DNA of 64,000 nt from Streptomyces longwoodensis. GTDB taxonomy: Bacteria; Actinomycetota; Actinomycetes; Streptomycetales; Streptomycetaceae. Shown one piece after another: positions 44,901 through 64,000 of the stretch. Position 1 is the first letter of the stretch; each line of letters begins with the position of its first letter. The notes beneath the pieces were generated by a model. The model worked only from the letters and a program-made list of their open reading frames with translations, did no database searches and was not told the origin of the DNA. The position numbers were made by a program, and so were the translations under genes. The stretch is from NCBI RefSeq assembly GCF_001514125.1, contig NZ_KQ948552.1:285489-349488 (forward strand). Reading direction: 5' to 3'.

Positions 44901-46996
44901 TTCCCGGACAGACTTTCCGCGATCGCCTGCGCCCTCAGCACGACGACCTGAGCACCGTCCTGGACCGACAGCCCTCCCGCCACTACAGCGGCGGCGATCT
45001 CACCTTGCGAGTGACCGATCACCGCACCCGGCTCGACGCCGACCGAACGCCACACCGCCGCGAGCGAGACCATCACCGCCCACAACGACGCCTGCACCAC
45101 GACCACATCGTCCAGGGAGGCAGCCGTGGGCAGACCCCGCACGACATCAACCACCGACCAGTCCACCAACGCGGACAGCGCAGCGTCACACTCGGTGAGC
45201 CGCTCCCGGAACACCGGCGACGACTCCCACAGCCCCGCCCCCATCCCGAGCCACTGCGACCCCTGACCCGGGAACACGAACACGACTCGGCCCGGCTCGC
45301 CGGACACCGTTCCCGCCACCACACCGGGCGACGGCACGCCCTCCGCCACCGCCCGCAACGCCTCCACAGCGGCATCCCGGTCGTCCGCCAGGACCACCGC
45401 CCGGTGCTCCAGAGCCGACCGCGTCTCCACCAGCGACCGAGCCACGTCGGCGACCGTCAGAGCAGGACGCTCCCCGACGAACCCCGCGAGCCGCCCCGCC
45501 TGGGCACGCAACGCCGTTTCCGACCGCCCCGACACGACCCACGGCAGCGCACCCGAGGTGAGGCGCGGGTCGCCGGGGGGCTCCTCCGCGGCCTCCGACT
45601 CCGGTGCCTCCTCCAGGATCACGTGCGCGTTCGTGCCGCTGATGCCGAACGCGGACACGCCCGCCCTGCGGGGGCGGTCGGGGTGGCCGGTCCAGTCGAC
45701 GGGTTCGGTGAGCAGGCGGACCGCGCCGGACGACCAGTCCACGTGGGGGGTGGGGGCGTCCACGTGGAGGGTCCTGGGCAGGACGCCGTGGCGCAGCGCC
45801 TCCACCATCTTGATCACCCCGGCCACGCCCGCCGCGGGGCCGGAGTGGCCGAGGTTGGACTTGAGGGAGCCGAGCCACAGGGGCCGGTCCGGGGGGCGCT
45901 CCCTGCCGTAGGTCGCCAGCAGGGCCTGGGCCTCGATGGGGTCGCCGAGGGTGGTGCCGGTGCCGTGGGCCTCGACGGCGTCCACGTCGGCCGGGGTGAG
46001 CCGGGCGTTGGCGAGGGCGGCGCGGATCACCCGTTCCTGGGCGAGGTCGTTGGGGGCGGACAGGCCGTTGCTGGCGCCGTCCTGGTTGATGGCCGAGCCG
46101 CGGACCACGGCGAGGACGGGGTGGCCGTTGCGGCGGGCGTCGGCGAGCCGTTCCACGAGGAGCACACCGGCGCCCTCGGACCAGGTGGTGCCGTCGGCGG
46201 CGGCCGCGAAGGCCTTGATGCGCCCGTCCGGGGCCATGCCGCGCTGGCGGCTGAACTCCACGAAGGCGTCCGGCACCGGCATGACGGCGACACCGCCCGC
46301 GAGGGCCATGGCGCACTCGCCGTCGCGCAGCGCCTGTACGGCGAGGTGCAGGGCGACCAGGGACGACGAGCAGGCGGTCTCGACGCTGACCGCCGGCCCT
46401 TCCAGGCCGAGGGTGTAGGCGACGCGGCCGGAGGCGACGCTCGCCATGGTGCCGGTGACGACGTAGCCCTCGACGGACTCGGGGGTCTCCCGCAGCCGGG
46501 TGACGTAGCCGGAGGTGACGATGCCGGTGTAGACGCCGACCTGGGCGCCCTTCAGGGTGAGGGGGTCGATGCCGGCCCGTTCGAACGCCTCCCAGGAGGT
46601 CTCCAGCATCAGGCGCTGCTGGGGGTCCATGCCCAGCGCCTCGCGCGGGGTGATCCCGAAGAAGGCGGGGTCGAAGTCGGCGGCGTCGTGCAGGAACCCG
46701 CCTTCCCTGACGTAGCTGGTGCCGCGGTTCTCCGGGTCCGGGTGGTACAGGGCGTCGAGGTCCCAGCCGCGGTCGGCGGGGAAGGGCGTGATGGCGTCCC
46801 GCCCCCGCGCGACCAGGTCCCACAGCCCCTCGGGGGAGTCGGACCCGCCCGGGTAGCGGCAGGCCATGCCGACGATGGCGATCGGCTGCGCGGCGGCGGC
46901 CTCGGCCTCCCGCAGACGGTGCCGGGTCTGGCCCAGCTCGGCGGTGACCCGCTTGAGGTAGTCGCGGAGCTTCGCCTCGGTGCTGCCGTTGGACAT
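41975..46996 (-). CDS. PKS, one module KS-AT-KR-ACP
   Basis: The 1673-residue protein adds propionate and leaves a hydroxyl, at carbon 9 by colinearity. Domains: docking coiled coil 1-34; KS about 36-460 (C209 in ETACSSS); AT about 565-870, S663 in GHSQGE, Y764-A-S-H (methylmalonyl); KR about 1200-1430; ACP S1551 in GFDSL; C-terminal docking tail ending in [10 protein letters not shown]. There is no DH. The KR has LDD and catalytic Y1373 in GNYAPGN; Pro two residues after the Tyr is a pattern reported for B2-type, epimerising ketoreductases such as that of erythromycin module 1. The gene lies 89 bases after the stop of the gene before it and 5 bases ahead of the next. Confidence 0.93.
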   Translation of the reverse strand: MSNGSTEAKLRDYLKRVTAELGQTRHRLREAEAAAAQPIAIVGMACRYPGGSDSPEGLWDLVARGRDAITPFPADRGWDLDALYHPDPENRGTSYVREGGFLHDAADFDPAFFGITPREALGMDPQQRLMLETSWEAFERAGIDPLTLKGAQVGVYTGIVTSGYVTRLRETPESVEGYVVTGTMASVASGRVAYTLGLEGPAVSVETACSSSLVALHLAVQALRDGECAMALAGGVAVMPVPDAFVEFSRQRGMAPDGRIKAFAAAADGTTWSEGAGVLLVERLADARRNGHPVLAVVRGSAINQDGASNGLSAPNDLAQERVIRAALANARLTPADVDAVEAHGTGTTLGDPIEAQALLATYGRERPPDRPLWLGSLKSNLGHSGPAAGVAGVIKMVEALRHGVLPRTLHVDAPTPHVDWSSGAVRLLTEPVDWTGHPDRPRRAGVSAFGISGTNAHVILEEAPESEAAEEPPGDPRLTSGALPWVVSGRSETALRAQAGRLAGFVGERPALTVADVARSLVETRSALEHRAVVLADDRDAAVEALRAVAEGVPSPGVVAGTVSGEPGRVVFVFPGQGSQWLGMGAGLWESSPVFRERLTECDAALSALVDWSVVDVVRGLPTAASLDDVVVVQASLWAVMVSLAAVWRSVGVEPGAVIGHSQGEIAAAVVAGGLSVQDGAQVVVLRAQAIAESLSGNGGMVSLAVSANQVRELIDRWGERISIASINGPTSTVVSGEPEALDELTAACEADGIRARRIAVDYASHSAQVESIRDQVVEALKNIEPGPAQVPFYSTVTGAVIDTSGLDATYWVTNLRQEVRFDATVRELLTDGFGYFVECSPHPVLTVGMQETFEDHADAQAAVALGTLRRDEGGPERFLTSLAEGYVRGLTVDWTALFAGTGARRVELPTYAFQRQRYWLEEPPGTAFRQGAGESDGADAGFWAAVDAGDLETLTAELGVPADEPFSGLLPALSSWRGRRQEEAQADGWRYRVVWRPARFPAGPGPRGRWIVVVPESYADDPWAAGSVRALEQSGALVTRLVVDGGSTDRGRCAEALRQAFAGGRSDGAEGEVAPGGVLSLLALDDAPHPAHPSVPAGLAATVALVQAMVEVGEGMPVPPRLWCATRGAVSTGASDPLTRPAQAQVWGLGRVAALEHPLLWGGLVDLPGDAGDTEVARLAAALAGPADEDHLAVRGDGHGVYVRRLVRAPATGVPAVRAWRPRGSVLVTGGTGGIGGHLARRLARAGAEHLVLVSRSGPEAPGATELEEELTAAGAKVSLVACDVSDRDALAAVLAAVPADQPLTAVVHAAAVLDDGVIDSLDPERMERVLRVKAQGALHLDELTRDAELSAFVLCSSFGATFGLPALGNYAPGNAFLDALAERRRAEGLPATSVAWGTWAGTGMAAGDVGARGRLEGIHEMEPEPASAALERVLDRDETTSVLIDLRWDRFAPVFHAKRPTALFAEIPEAVRALARGGDADEDPATAGEAAGGLRTRLAGVPRAEQERELLELVRSHAGVVMGHVTLTGNARDAVAPDRPFRDLGFDSLMAVELRNRVGAATGVALPATLVFDHPTPEAVARHLREEMGLTDADGAPPGFAELERLEAALAAAPADGEARARMARRLERLLWTVSGDAPATAPGEDSGDTEFSTVSNDEMFDLIDRELGA
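44310..45290. repeat. AT-domain homology block, copy 2
   Basis: Near-identical to the blocks at 39271-40250, 50041-51015 and 61700-62690. This copy differs most around 44840-44990, where less usual codons (CTA, GTA, AGC) replace the common ones. Confidence 0.75.
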
Positions 46997-47085
46997 CTTC
47001 CCCAGAACTCCTTCGCAAGCCGTTCGAGCGGTTCCGGCGCGGGTGCGCCCGCGGCCGGTTCCGCCGCGTGGTGGGTGTCGGGTCC

Positions 47086-50000
47086 TCAGCCGGCTTCGCC
47101 GAGTTCCTGGTCGATCAGCGCGAACATCTCGTCGTCCGAGGCGTCTTCGAGGGTTTCCCGGCCGAGGACCGCCTCCTCGCCGTCCGGTTCACCGCTCCAC
47201 TTCCACAGCAGCGCCTCCAGGCGCCGGGTGATCCGGTCGCGGGTCGCGTCGTCCGGGGTCAGGCCGGACAGGTCGGCGTCGAGCCGGTCCAGTTCGGCGA
47301 GGACCGGGGTCGTGGCCCCCTCCCCGGCGCCCGGCGCGATCTCGTCCAGCAGGAAGCGCACCAGGGCCGTGGGGTTCGGGTAGGTGAAGACCAGCGTGGG
47401 CGGCAGCCGCAGGCCGGTCGCGGCGCCGAGCCGGTTGCGCAGCTCGACGGCGGTCAGGGAGTCGAAGCCGAGCTCCTTGAACGCCCGGTCGGCCTCCACG
47501 TCGTCCACGGTGGCGTGCCGCAGGACCGCCGCGACCTCGGTGCGCACCAGGTCGAGCAGGATCCTGCGCCGCTCGGCCTCGGGCGCCGCGGCCAGCTCGC
47601 GGGCGAGACCGGTGTCCGCCGCCGTGCCCGGTCCCGAGGCGGCGGCGCGCCGGGCGGGGACGCGCACCAAGCGGCGCAGGGCTGCGGGGAGCGTCCCGGC
47701 GGCCGCCGCGGCGCCGAGTGCGGGGAGGTCGAGCCGTACCGGCACGGCGAGGGCGGCGCCGTCCGCGAGGGCCGCGTCCAGCAGCGCCAGTCCCTCCGAG
47801 GGGGAGAACGGGAGCACTCCCCCGCCGGCCGCCCCGCCGTCTTCCTCCTCGTTCCCCTCCGTGGTCCAGGGGCCCCAGGCCAGGGAGACGGCGGGCAGGC
47901 CGAGGGCGCGCCGGTGTTCGGCGAGGGCGTCGAGGACGGTGCTCGCGGCGGCGAGATTGGCCTGTCCCGCGTTGCCGAGCGTGCCGGCGGCCGACGAGAA
48001 CAGGACGAACGCCGACAACTCGCGGTCGCGCGTCAGGTCGTGCAGGTGGAGTGCGGCGTCGGCCTTCGGCCGCAGCACGCGTTCCAGCTGCGGGGCGGTC
48101 AGGGAGGTGGTGAGGGCGTCGTCCAGCACTCCGGCCGCGTGCACGACCGCGGTGAGCGGACGGCTCGCGGGTACCGAGGCGAGGACGTCTGCCAGAGCGT
48201 CGCGGTCGGCGGCGTCGCAGGCCACGAGGTCCACGGTGTCGGCGCCCAGCGCGTGCAGCTCGTCCAGGAGTTCGGTGGCCCCGGGGGTGTCCGGTCCTCG
48301 CCGGCCGATCAGCAGCAGGTGCCGCACGCCGTGGGCGGCCACGAGGTGGCGGGCGACGCGGGCGCCGGACGTGCCGGTGCCGCCGGTGACGAGGACGGTG
48401 CCGGAGGTGGGGAACGCGCCGGAGGCGGGGAACGTGCCGGAGGCGGGGAACGTGCCGGAGGCGGAGAAGGGTGTCGCGGTGTCCTGCGTCGGGGCTTCCG
48501 CGCGGACCAGGCGCGGCACCAGTGCGGTGCCGTTGCGGACGGCCAGTTGCGGCTCGCCCGCCTCCAACGCCGCGGCGGCCGCGGCGGCGAGCGCCGTACG
48601 GGACGCCTCGTGCCCGTCCACGTCCACCAGCAGGAACCTGCCGGCCGGGTACTCGGCCTGGACGGACCTGACCAGGCCCCACAGCGGCGCGTTGACGACG
48701 TCCGTGACCCGGTCACCCGGTGCGGCGGCCACCGCGCCGCCGGTCACCAAAACCAACGGGACGGCCTCGGACCGCTCGTCGGCGAGCCACTTCTGCACGA
48801 GGCCCAGCGCGGCCGTGGCCGCCTCGTGCACCCGCGGGGCGAGCGCGGCACCGGGGGCACCTTCCGCGGAGGACACGAACGAGGCGAGGGCGAGGGACGG
48901 TTCGGCGTCCTGCTCCGCGCCCGCGCCGATGCCCAGCTCGTCCGGGCCCACGACGGTCCAGCCGGCGGGGGCGACCGCCGGGAGCGGCCGGTCGAACGGG
49001 GTCCACTCCAGCCGGAACAGCGCGTCCCGGAGCGACCGCGCGGCGCCGGCCACGTCCTCGGGGGCGTGCTCGCTCAGTCGCACCTCGTCGACCGAGGCCA
49101 CCGGGTTGCCGGCGGCGTCGGCGAGGAGCAGCGACACGGCGCCGGGTCCCGTGGGCCGGATCCGGACGCGCAGCACGGTGGCGCCCACGGCGTGGAGGGC
49201 CAGACCGTGCCACTCGGCCGGCAGTCGCAGCCCCGTGTCGTCGGCGCCGTCCAGGTGGTCGAGCAGGGCGGGGTGCAGGGCGGCGTCCAGGAGGGCCGGG
49301 TGCAGGCCGAACGCGCCTGCGTCCCGGGCCTGTTCGTCCGGCAGCGCCACCTCGGCGAACAGGTCCTCCCCCCGCCGCCACACGGCCCGCAGCCCCTGGA
49401 ACGCGGGACCGTACCCGTACCCGACGGGCTCCAGCCGCTCGTACGCCCCACCGGTCCCCACGGGCACGGCACCCTCGGGCGGCCACGTCCCGAAGGGTTC
49501 CTCTGCGGGAGGCTCGGTCGGGGACGTGGAGGTGGCCACGGTGCCTCGGGCGTGCCGGGTCCACGGGGTGTCCGGCAGCGCGTCGCCGGGTCGGGCGTAC
49601 AGGGCCAGCTCGCGCCGCTCGTCGGTGTCCGGAGCACCGAGGGACAGCTGGATCTGCACGCCGTCCTTCTCGGGCAGCGGCAGCGGCGCCTCCACCACCA
49701 GCGCCTCCACCAGCTCGGCACCGGCCTGCGCGGCGGCGGCCAAGGCCAGCTCGGCGACGGTGGCACCACCTACGAGTGCCGTGCCGTGGACGACGTGGTC
49801 GGCCAGCCAGGGCTGGGCCCGGCGGGAGAGCAGTCCGGTGAGCAACTTCCGCTCGTCGTCCGCCACGTGGACCGTCGCGCCCAGCAGGGGATGGCCCGCG
49901 TCGGCGAGCCCGAGCCCGGACGGGTCGGTGACGGCCGCGGCGCCCCCGTCCAGCCAGTAGCGCCTGCGCTGGAAGGCGTAGGTGGGCAGGTCGAGCAGCG

Positions 50001-52749
50001 GCTCGGCGTCGGTGGTCCCGGCGAAGAGGGCGATCCAGTCGACGGTGAGCCCGCGGACGTAGCCCTCGGCGAGGGAGGTCAGGAACCGCTCGGGCCCACC
50101 CTCGTCGCGACGCAGGGTGCCCAGCGCAACCGCGGCCTGGGCGTCGGCGTGGTCCTCGAAGGTCTCCTGCATACCGACGGTCAGGACGGGGTGGGGACTG
50201 CACTCCACGAAATAGCCGAAGCCGTCGGTGAGAAGCTCACGGACGGTGGCGTCGAAACGCACCTCCTGGCGCAGGTTCGTCACCCAGTACGTGGCATCCA
50301 GACCACTGGTGTCGATCACCGCACCAGTCACCGTCGAGTAGAACGGCACCTGCGCGGGGCCCGGTTCGATGTTCTTGAGGGCCTCGACGACCTGGTCCCG
50401 GATGGACTCCACCTGGGCGGAGTGGGAGGCGTAGTCCACGGCGATACGACGCGCTCGTATCCCCTCGGCCTCGCAGGCGGCCGTCAGCTCGTCCAGAGCA
50501 CCCGGCTCACCCGAAACGACCGTGGACGTGGGCCCGTTGATGGAGGCGATCGATATGCGCTCGCCCCACCGCGCTATCAGCTCCCGCACCCGGTCCGCGC
50601 TCACGGCAACCGACACCATGCCGCCGTTGCCGGACAGGCTCTCCGCGATCGCCTGCGCCCTCAGGACCACGACCCGGGCACCGTCCTCGACGGACAGCCC
50701 GCCCGCCACCACAGCAGCGGCGATCTCACCCTGCGAGTGACCGATCACCGCACCCGGCTCCACACCCACCGAACGCCACACCGCCGCGAGCGAGACCATC
50801 ACCGCCCACAACGACGCCTGCACCACCACCACATCGTCCAGGGAAGCAGCCGACGGCAGACCCCGCACCACATCGGTCACCGACCAGTCCACCAACGCGG
50901 ACAGCGCAGCGTCACACTCTGCGAGCCGCTCCCGGAACACCGGCGACGACTCCCACAAACCCGCCCCCATCCCCACCCACTGCGACCCCTGACCCGGGAA
51001 CACGAACACCACCCGACCGGCCAGTTCCTGTTCGGTTCCGTCGGTCAGCGCGACACCCTGGACCACGTGCGCGTCCGGGTTCCCGGCCGAGACGGCGGCC
51101 AGGGCGGTGAGGGTCTGGTCGCGGTCGGTGGCGAGGAGTACGGCGCGGTGGTCGAGTGCGGCGCGGGCGGTGGCCAGGGTGCGGCCGATGCCGTCCAGGG
51201 GGGCTTCGGCGTGTGCGGTGAGGTAGGCGGTGAGGCGTTCCGCCTGGGCGCGCAGGGCGGGTGCGGAGCGTGCCGAGAGCGGCAACGGCACGGCCGTCGC
51301 GGTGAGTCCGGAGGGTGTCCCGGGGGCGGGCGCGGACTCGGTGTCGTCGGGCGGGGTGGCCGGGGCCTGTTCGAGGATGACGTGGGTGTTGGTGCCGCTG
51401 ATGCCGAACGCGGACACGCCGGCCCGGCGCGGGCGGTCGCCGGTGTCGGGCCACGGCCGGGGCTCGGTGAGCAGGCGGACGGTGCCGGGCGACCAGTCGA
51501 CGTGGGGGGTGGGCTCGTCGGCGTGCAGGGTCCTGGGCAGGACGCCGTGCCGGAGGGCCTGCACCATCTTGATGACGCCCGCGACTCCGGCCGCGGCGGA
51601 GGTGTGTCCGATGTTGGACTTGACGGAGCCGAGCCACAACGGCCGCTCCTGCGGGCGGCGTTCGCCGTAGGTGGCCAGGAGGGCGTGGGCCTCGATGGGG
51701 TCGCCGAGGGGGGTGCCGGTGCCGTGCGCCTCGACCGCGTCCACCTCGTCGGGGGACACCCGGGCGTTGCGCAGGGCGGCGCGGATGACGCGTTCCTGCG
51801 AGGGGCCGTTGGGGGCGGTGAGGCCGTTGCTGGCGCCGTCCTGGTTGACGGCCGAGCCGCGGACCACGGCGAGGACGCGGTGGCCGTTGCGGCGGGCGTC
51901 GCCCAGCCGTTCGACGAGCAGCAGGCCGAGCCCTTCGGCGGGGCCGAAGCCGTCGGCGGAGGCGGAGAAGGCGCGGCACCGCCCGTCGGGGGACAGCGCG
52001 CGCTGCCGGCTGAACTCGGCGTACCCGACGGCCGTGGACATCACGGTGACGCCGCCGGCGACGGCCAGGGAGCACTCCCCCGAGCGCAGCGCCTGGGCGG
52101 CCAGGTGGAGGGCGACCAGTGAGGAGGAGCAGGCCGCGTCCACGGTGACGGCGGGCCCTTCGAGGCCGAAGGTGTAGGCGATGCGCCCGGACATGACGCT
52201 GGCGAAGTTGCCGGTGGCGAAGTAGCCCTCGACGGACTCGGGGATCCTCGGCAGTTCCCAGCCGTAGTCCATCGAGCTGAAGCCGATGAACGTGCCGGTG
52301 GGGCTCCCCTTGAGCGACGCGGGGTCGATGCCGGAGCGCTCGAACAGCTCCCAGGCGCCTTCCAGCAGCAGCCGCTGCTGCGGGTCCATGGCCAGGGCCT
52401 CCCGGGGGGAGATCCCGAAGAACCCGGCGTCGAAGTCGGTGACGCCGTCGAGGAAGCCGCCGCCGCGGACGTAGTTCCCGCCGCTGCGGGCGGGGTCGGG
52501 GTCGTACAGGCCCTCGACGTCCCAGCCCCGGTCGGTGGGGAAGCCGGTGACGGCGTCACCGCCGCGGGCGACGAGGTCCCACAGCCCTTCCGGGGAGTCG
52601 ACCCCGCCCGGGTAGCGGCAGGCCATGCCGACGATGGCGACGGGTTCGCTGTGCGCCGCCTCGGCCTCGCGCAGGCGGCGCTGCGTCTGGCGGAGGTCGC
52701 CCGTCACCCGCTTCAGGTACGCGAGCAGTTTCTCTTCGTTCTCTGCCAT
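47086..52749 (-). CDS. PKS, one module KS-AT-DH-KR-ACP with dead KR and DH
   Basis: The 1887-residue protein adds propionate and should leave a ketone, at carbon 11 by colinearity. Domains: docking helices 1-32; KS about 35-460 (C207 in DAACSSS); AT about 570-875, S672, Y773-A-S-H (methylmalonyl); DH about 950-1220; KR about 1445-1650; ACP S1764 in GFDSL. The KR keeps LDD and its NADPH loop but the catalytic Tyr is Leu (L1599 in GQANLAAAS) and the following Asn is Ser, so it should not reduce. The DH has Gly for Pro in HxxxGxxxxP (G994, [11 protein letters not shown]) and would have no substrate anyway. The true start is the ATG at 52749, just ahead of [14 protein letters not shown]; an earlier in-frame ATG lies inside the upstream gene. 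Confidence 0.93.
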   Translation of the reverse strand: MAENEEKLLAYLKRVTGDLRQTQRRLREAEAAHSEPVAIVGMACRYPGGVDSPEGLWDLVARGGDAVTGFPTDRGWDVEGLYDPDPARSGGNYVRGGGFLDGVTDFDAGFFGISPREALAMDPQQRLLLEGAWELFERSGIDPASLKGSPTGTFIGFSSMDYGWELPRIPESVEGYFATGNFASVMSGRIAYTFGLEGPAVTVDAACSSSLVALHLAAQALRSGECSLAVAGGVTVMSTAVGYAEFSRQRALSPDGRCRAFSASADGFGPAEGLGLLLVERLGDARRNGHRVLAVVRGSAVNQDGASNGLTAPNGPSQERVIRAALRNARVSPDEVDAVEAHGTGTPLGDPIEAHALLATYGERRPQERPLWLGSVKSNIGHTSAAAGVAGVIKMVQALRHGVLPRTLHADEPTPHVDWSPGTVRLLTEPRPWPDTGDRPRRAGVSAFGISGTNTHVILEQAPATPPDDTESAPAPGTPSGLTATAVPLPLSARSAPALRAQAERLTAYLTAHAEAPLDGIGRTLATARAALDHRAVLLATDRDQTLTALAAVSAGNPDAHVVQGVALTDGTEQELAGRVVFVFPGQGSQWVGMGAGLWESSPVFRERLAECDAALSALVDWSVTDVVRGLPSAASLDDVVVVQASLWAVMVSLAAVWRSVGVEPGAVIGHSQGEIAAAVVAGGLSVEDGARVVVLRAQAIAESLSGNGGMVSVAVSADRVRELIARWGERISIASINGPTSTVVSGEPGALDELTAACEAEGIRARRIAVDYASHSAQVESIRDQVVEALKNIEPGPAQVPFYSTVTGAVIDTSGLDATYWVTNLRQEVRFDATVRELLTDGFGYFVECSPHPVLTVGMQETFEDHADAQAAVALGTLRRDEGGPERFLTSLAEGYVRGLTVDWIALFAGTTDAEPLLDLPTYAFQRRRYWLDGGAAAVTDPSGLGLADAGHPLLGATVHVADDERKLLTGLLSRRAQPWLADHVVHGTALVGGATVAELALAAAAQAGAELVEALVVEAPLPLPEKDGVQIQLSLGAPDTDERRELALYARPGDALPDTPWTRHARGTVATSTSPTEPPAEEPFGTWPPEGAVPVGTGGAYERLEPVGYGYGPAFQGLRAVWRRGEDLFAEVALPDEQARDAGAFGLHPALLDAALHPALLDHLDGADDTGLRLPAEWHGLALHAVGATVLRVRIRPTGPGAVSLLLADAAGNPVASVDEVRLSEHAPEDVAGAARSLRDALFRLEWTPFDRPLPAVAPAGWTVVGPDELGIGAGAEQDAEPSLALASFVSSAEGAPGAALAPRVHEAATAALGLVQKWLADERSEAVPLVLVTGGAVAAAPGDRVTDVVNAPLWGLVRSVQAEYPAGRFLLVDVDGHEASRTALAAAAAAALEAGEPQLAVRNGTALVPRLVRAEAPTQDTATPFSASGTFPASGTFPASGAFPTSGTVLVTGGTGTSGARVARHLVAAHGVRHLLLIGRRGPDTPGATELLDELHALGADTVDLVACDAADRDALADVLASVPASRPLTAVVHAAGVLDDALTTSLTAPQLERVLRPKADAALHLHDLTRDRELSAFVLFSSAAGTLGNAGQANLAAASTVLDALAEHRRALGLPAVSLAWGPWTTEGNEEEDGGAAGGGVLPFSPSEGLALLDAALADGAALAVPVRLDLPALGAAAAAGTLPAALRRLVRVPARRAAASGPGTAADTGLARELAAAPEAERRRILLDLVRTEVAAVLRHATVDDVEADRAFKELGFDSLTAVELRNRLGAATGLRLPPTLVFTYPNPTALVRFLLDEIAPGAGEGATTPVLAELDRLDADLSGLTPDDATRDRITRRLEALLWKWSGEPDGEEAVLGRETLEDASDDEMFALIDQELGEAG
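48398..48469. repeat. 18-bp tandem repeat, four copies, ahead of dead KR
   Basis: Four units of about gtgccggaggcggggaac (48398-48415, 48416-48433, 48434-48451, 48452-48469) code for a repeated SGTFPA linker directly before the KR NADPH motif. Copies differ at one to three bases. Confidence 0.85.
50041..51015. repeat. AT-domain homology block, copy 3
   Basis: Near-identical to 39271-40250 over almost its whole length and to 44310-45290 and 61700-62690 over long runs. Covers AT and post-AT linker. Confidence 0.75.
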
Positions 52750-52801
52750 TGCCTCTGGTCCCCCAGTCGCGCGTCGAGTGCGTGCCGTGCCCGGGCTGCG
52801 G

Positions 52802-64000
<11,199 letters not shown>

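Overview
The window is high-GC actinobacterial DNA, almost certainly a Streptomyces chromosome. The evidence is the strong third-position GC bias, GGAGG-type ribosome sites with GTG starts, a rare TTA codon, a modular type I polyketide synthase (PKS), a Streptomyces-type integrase with zinc fingers, and a cobalamin-riboswitch/CbtB-CbtA locus.

Left part (1-16.3 kb, accessory). A very long Rhs/YD-repeat gene runs leftwards off the window edge, so its variable C-terminal tip is cut. It faces away from a secreted FG-GAP repeat protein (6751-10266). Next comes a scar of mobile DNA: the 3' end of an IS5-type transposase, a stranded gene fragment, a 5'-truncated helix-turn-helix gene overlapping a frameshifted zinc-finger integrase, and about 1.5 kb with only one tiny gene. 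After that lie a 2H phosphoesterase, three 17-bp direct repeats that look like a transposon end, and two small genes of unknown role.

Middle (16.3-18 kb). Cobalt transport genes cbtB-cbtA sit behind a cobalamin riboswitch, with a small 2Fe-2S protein gene upstream.

Right part (18.06-64 kb). This is the 3' half of a polyether-like polyketide cluster. A type II thioesterase faces a crotonyl-CoA carboxylase/reductase (ethylmalonyl-CoA supply). Then come a 14-helix exporter, its MarR-type regulator, a MonCI/LasC-type flavin epoxidase, a second type II thioesterase, and six PKS genes, all leftward. Read in assembly order (right to left), the visible modules are: KS-AT-DH-ER-KR-ACP; KS-AT(VASH)-KR-ACP; KS-AT-DH°-KR°-ACP; KS-AT-KR-ACP; KS-AT-DH°-KR-ACP; KS-AT-DH-ER-KR-ACP; KS-AT(malonyl)-ACP-TE (° = degenerate active site).

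Decoded by colinearity, the released end should be a 3-keto acid with methyls at C4, C6, C8, C10 and C14, hydroxyls at C7, C9 and C13, a ketone at C11 and an ethyl at C12. The C7 hydroxyl can close on the C3 ketone to give a hemiketal acetic acid. As I remember the structures, this is the left half of lysocellin/ferensimycin-type polyether ionophores, and C8-C15 also match salinomycin. The epoxidase and ethylmalonyl supply agree with this. The loading module, early modules, epoxide hydrolase/cyclase and pathway activator must lie beyond 64 kb or elsewhere. Regulatory signals I can read are a TTAGGGGTT box at the same distance from the -10 of both outer genes, a 28-bp palindrome at the MarR promoter, and a TTA codon in the exporter.
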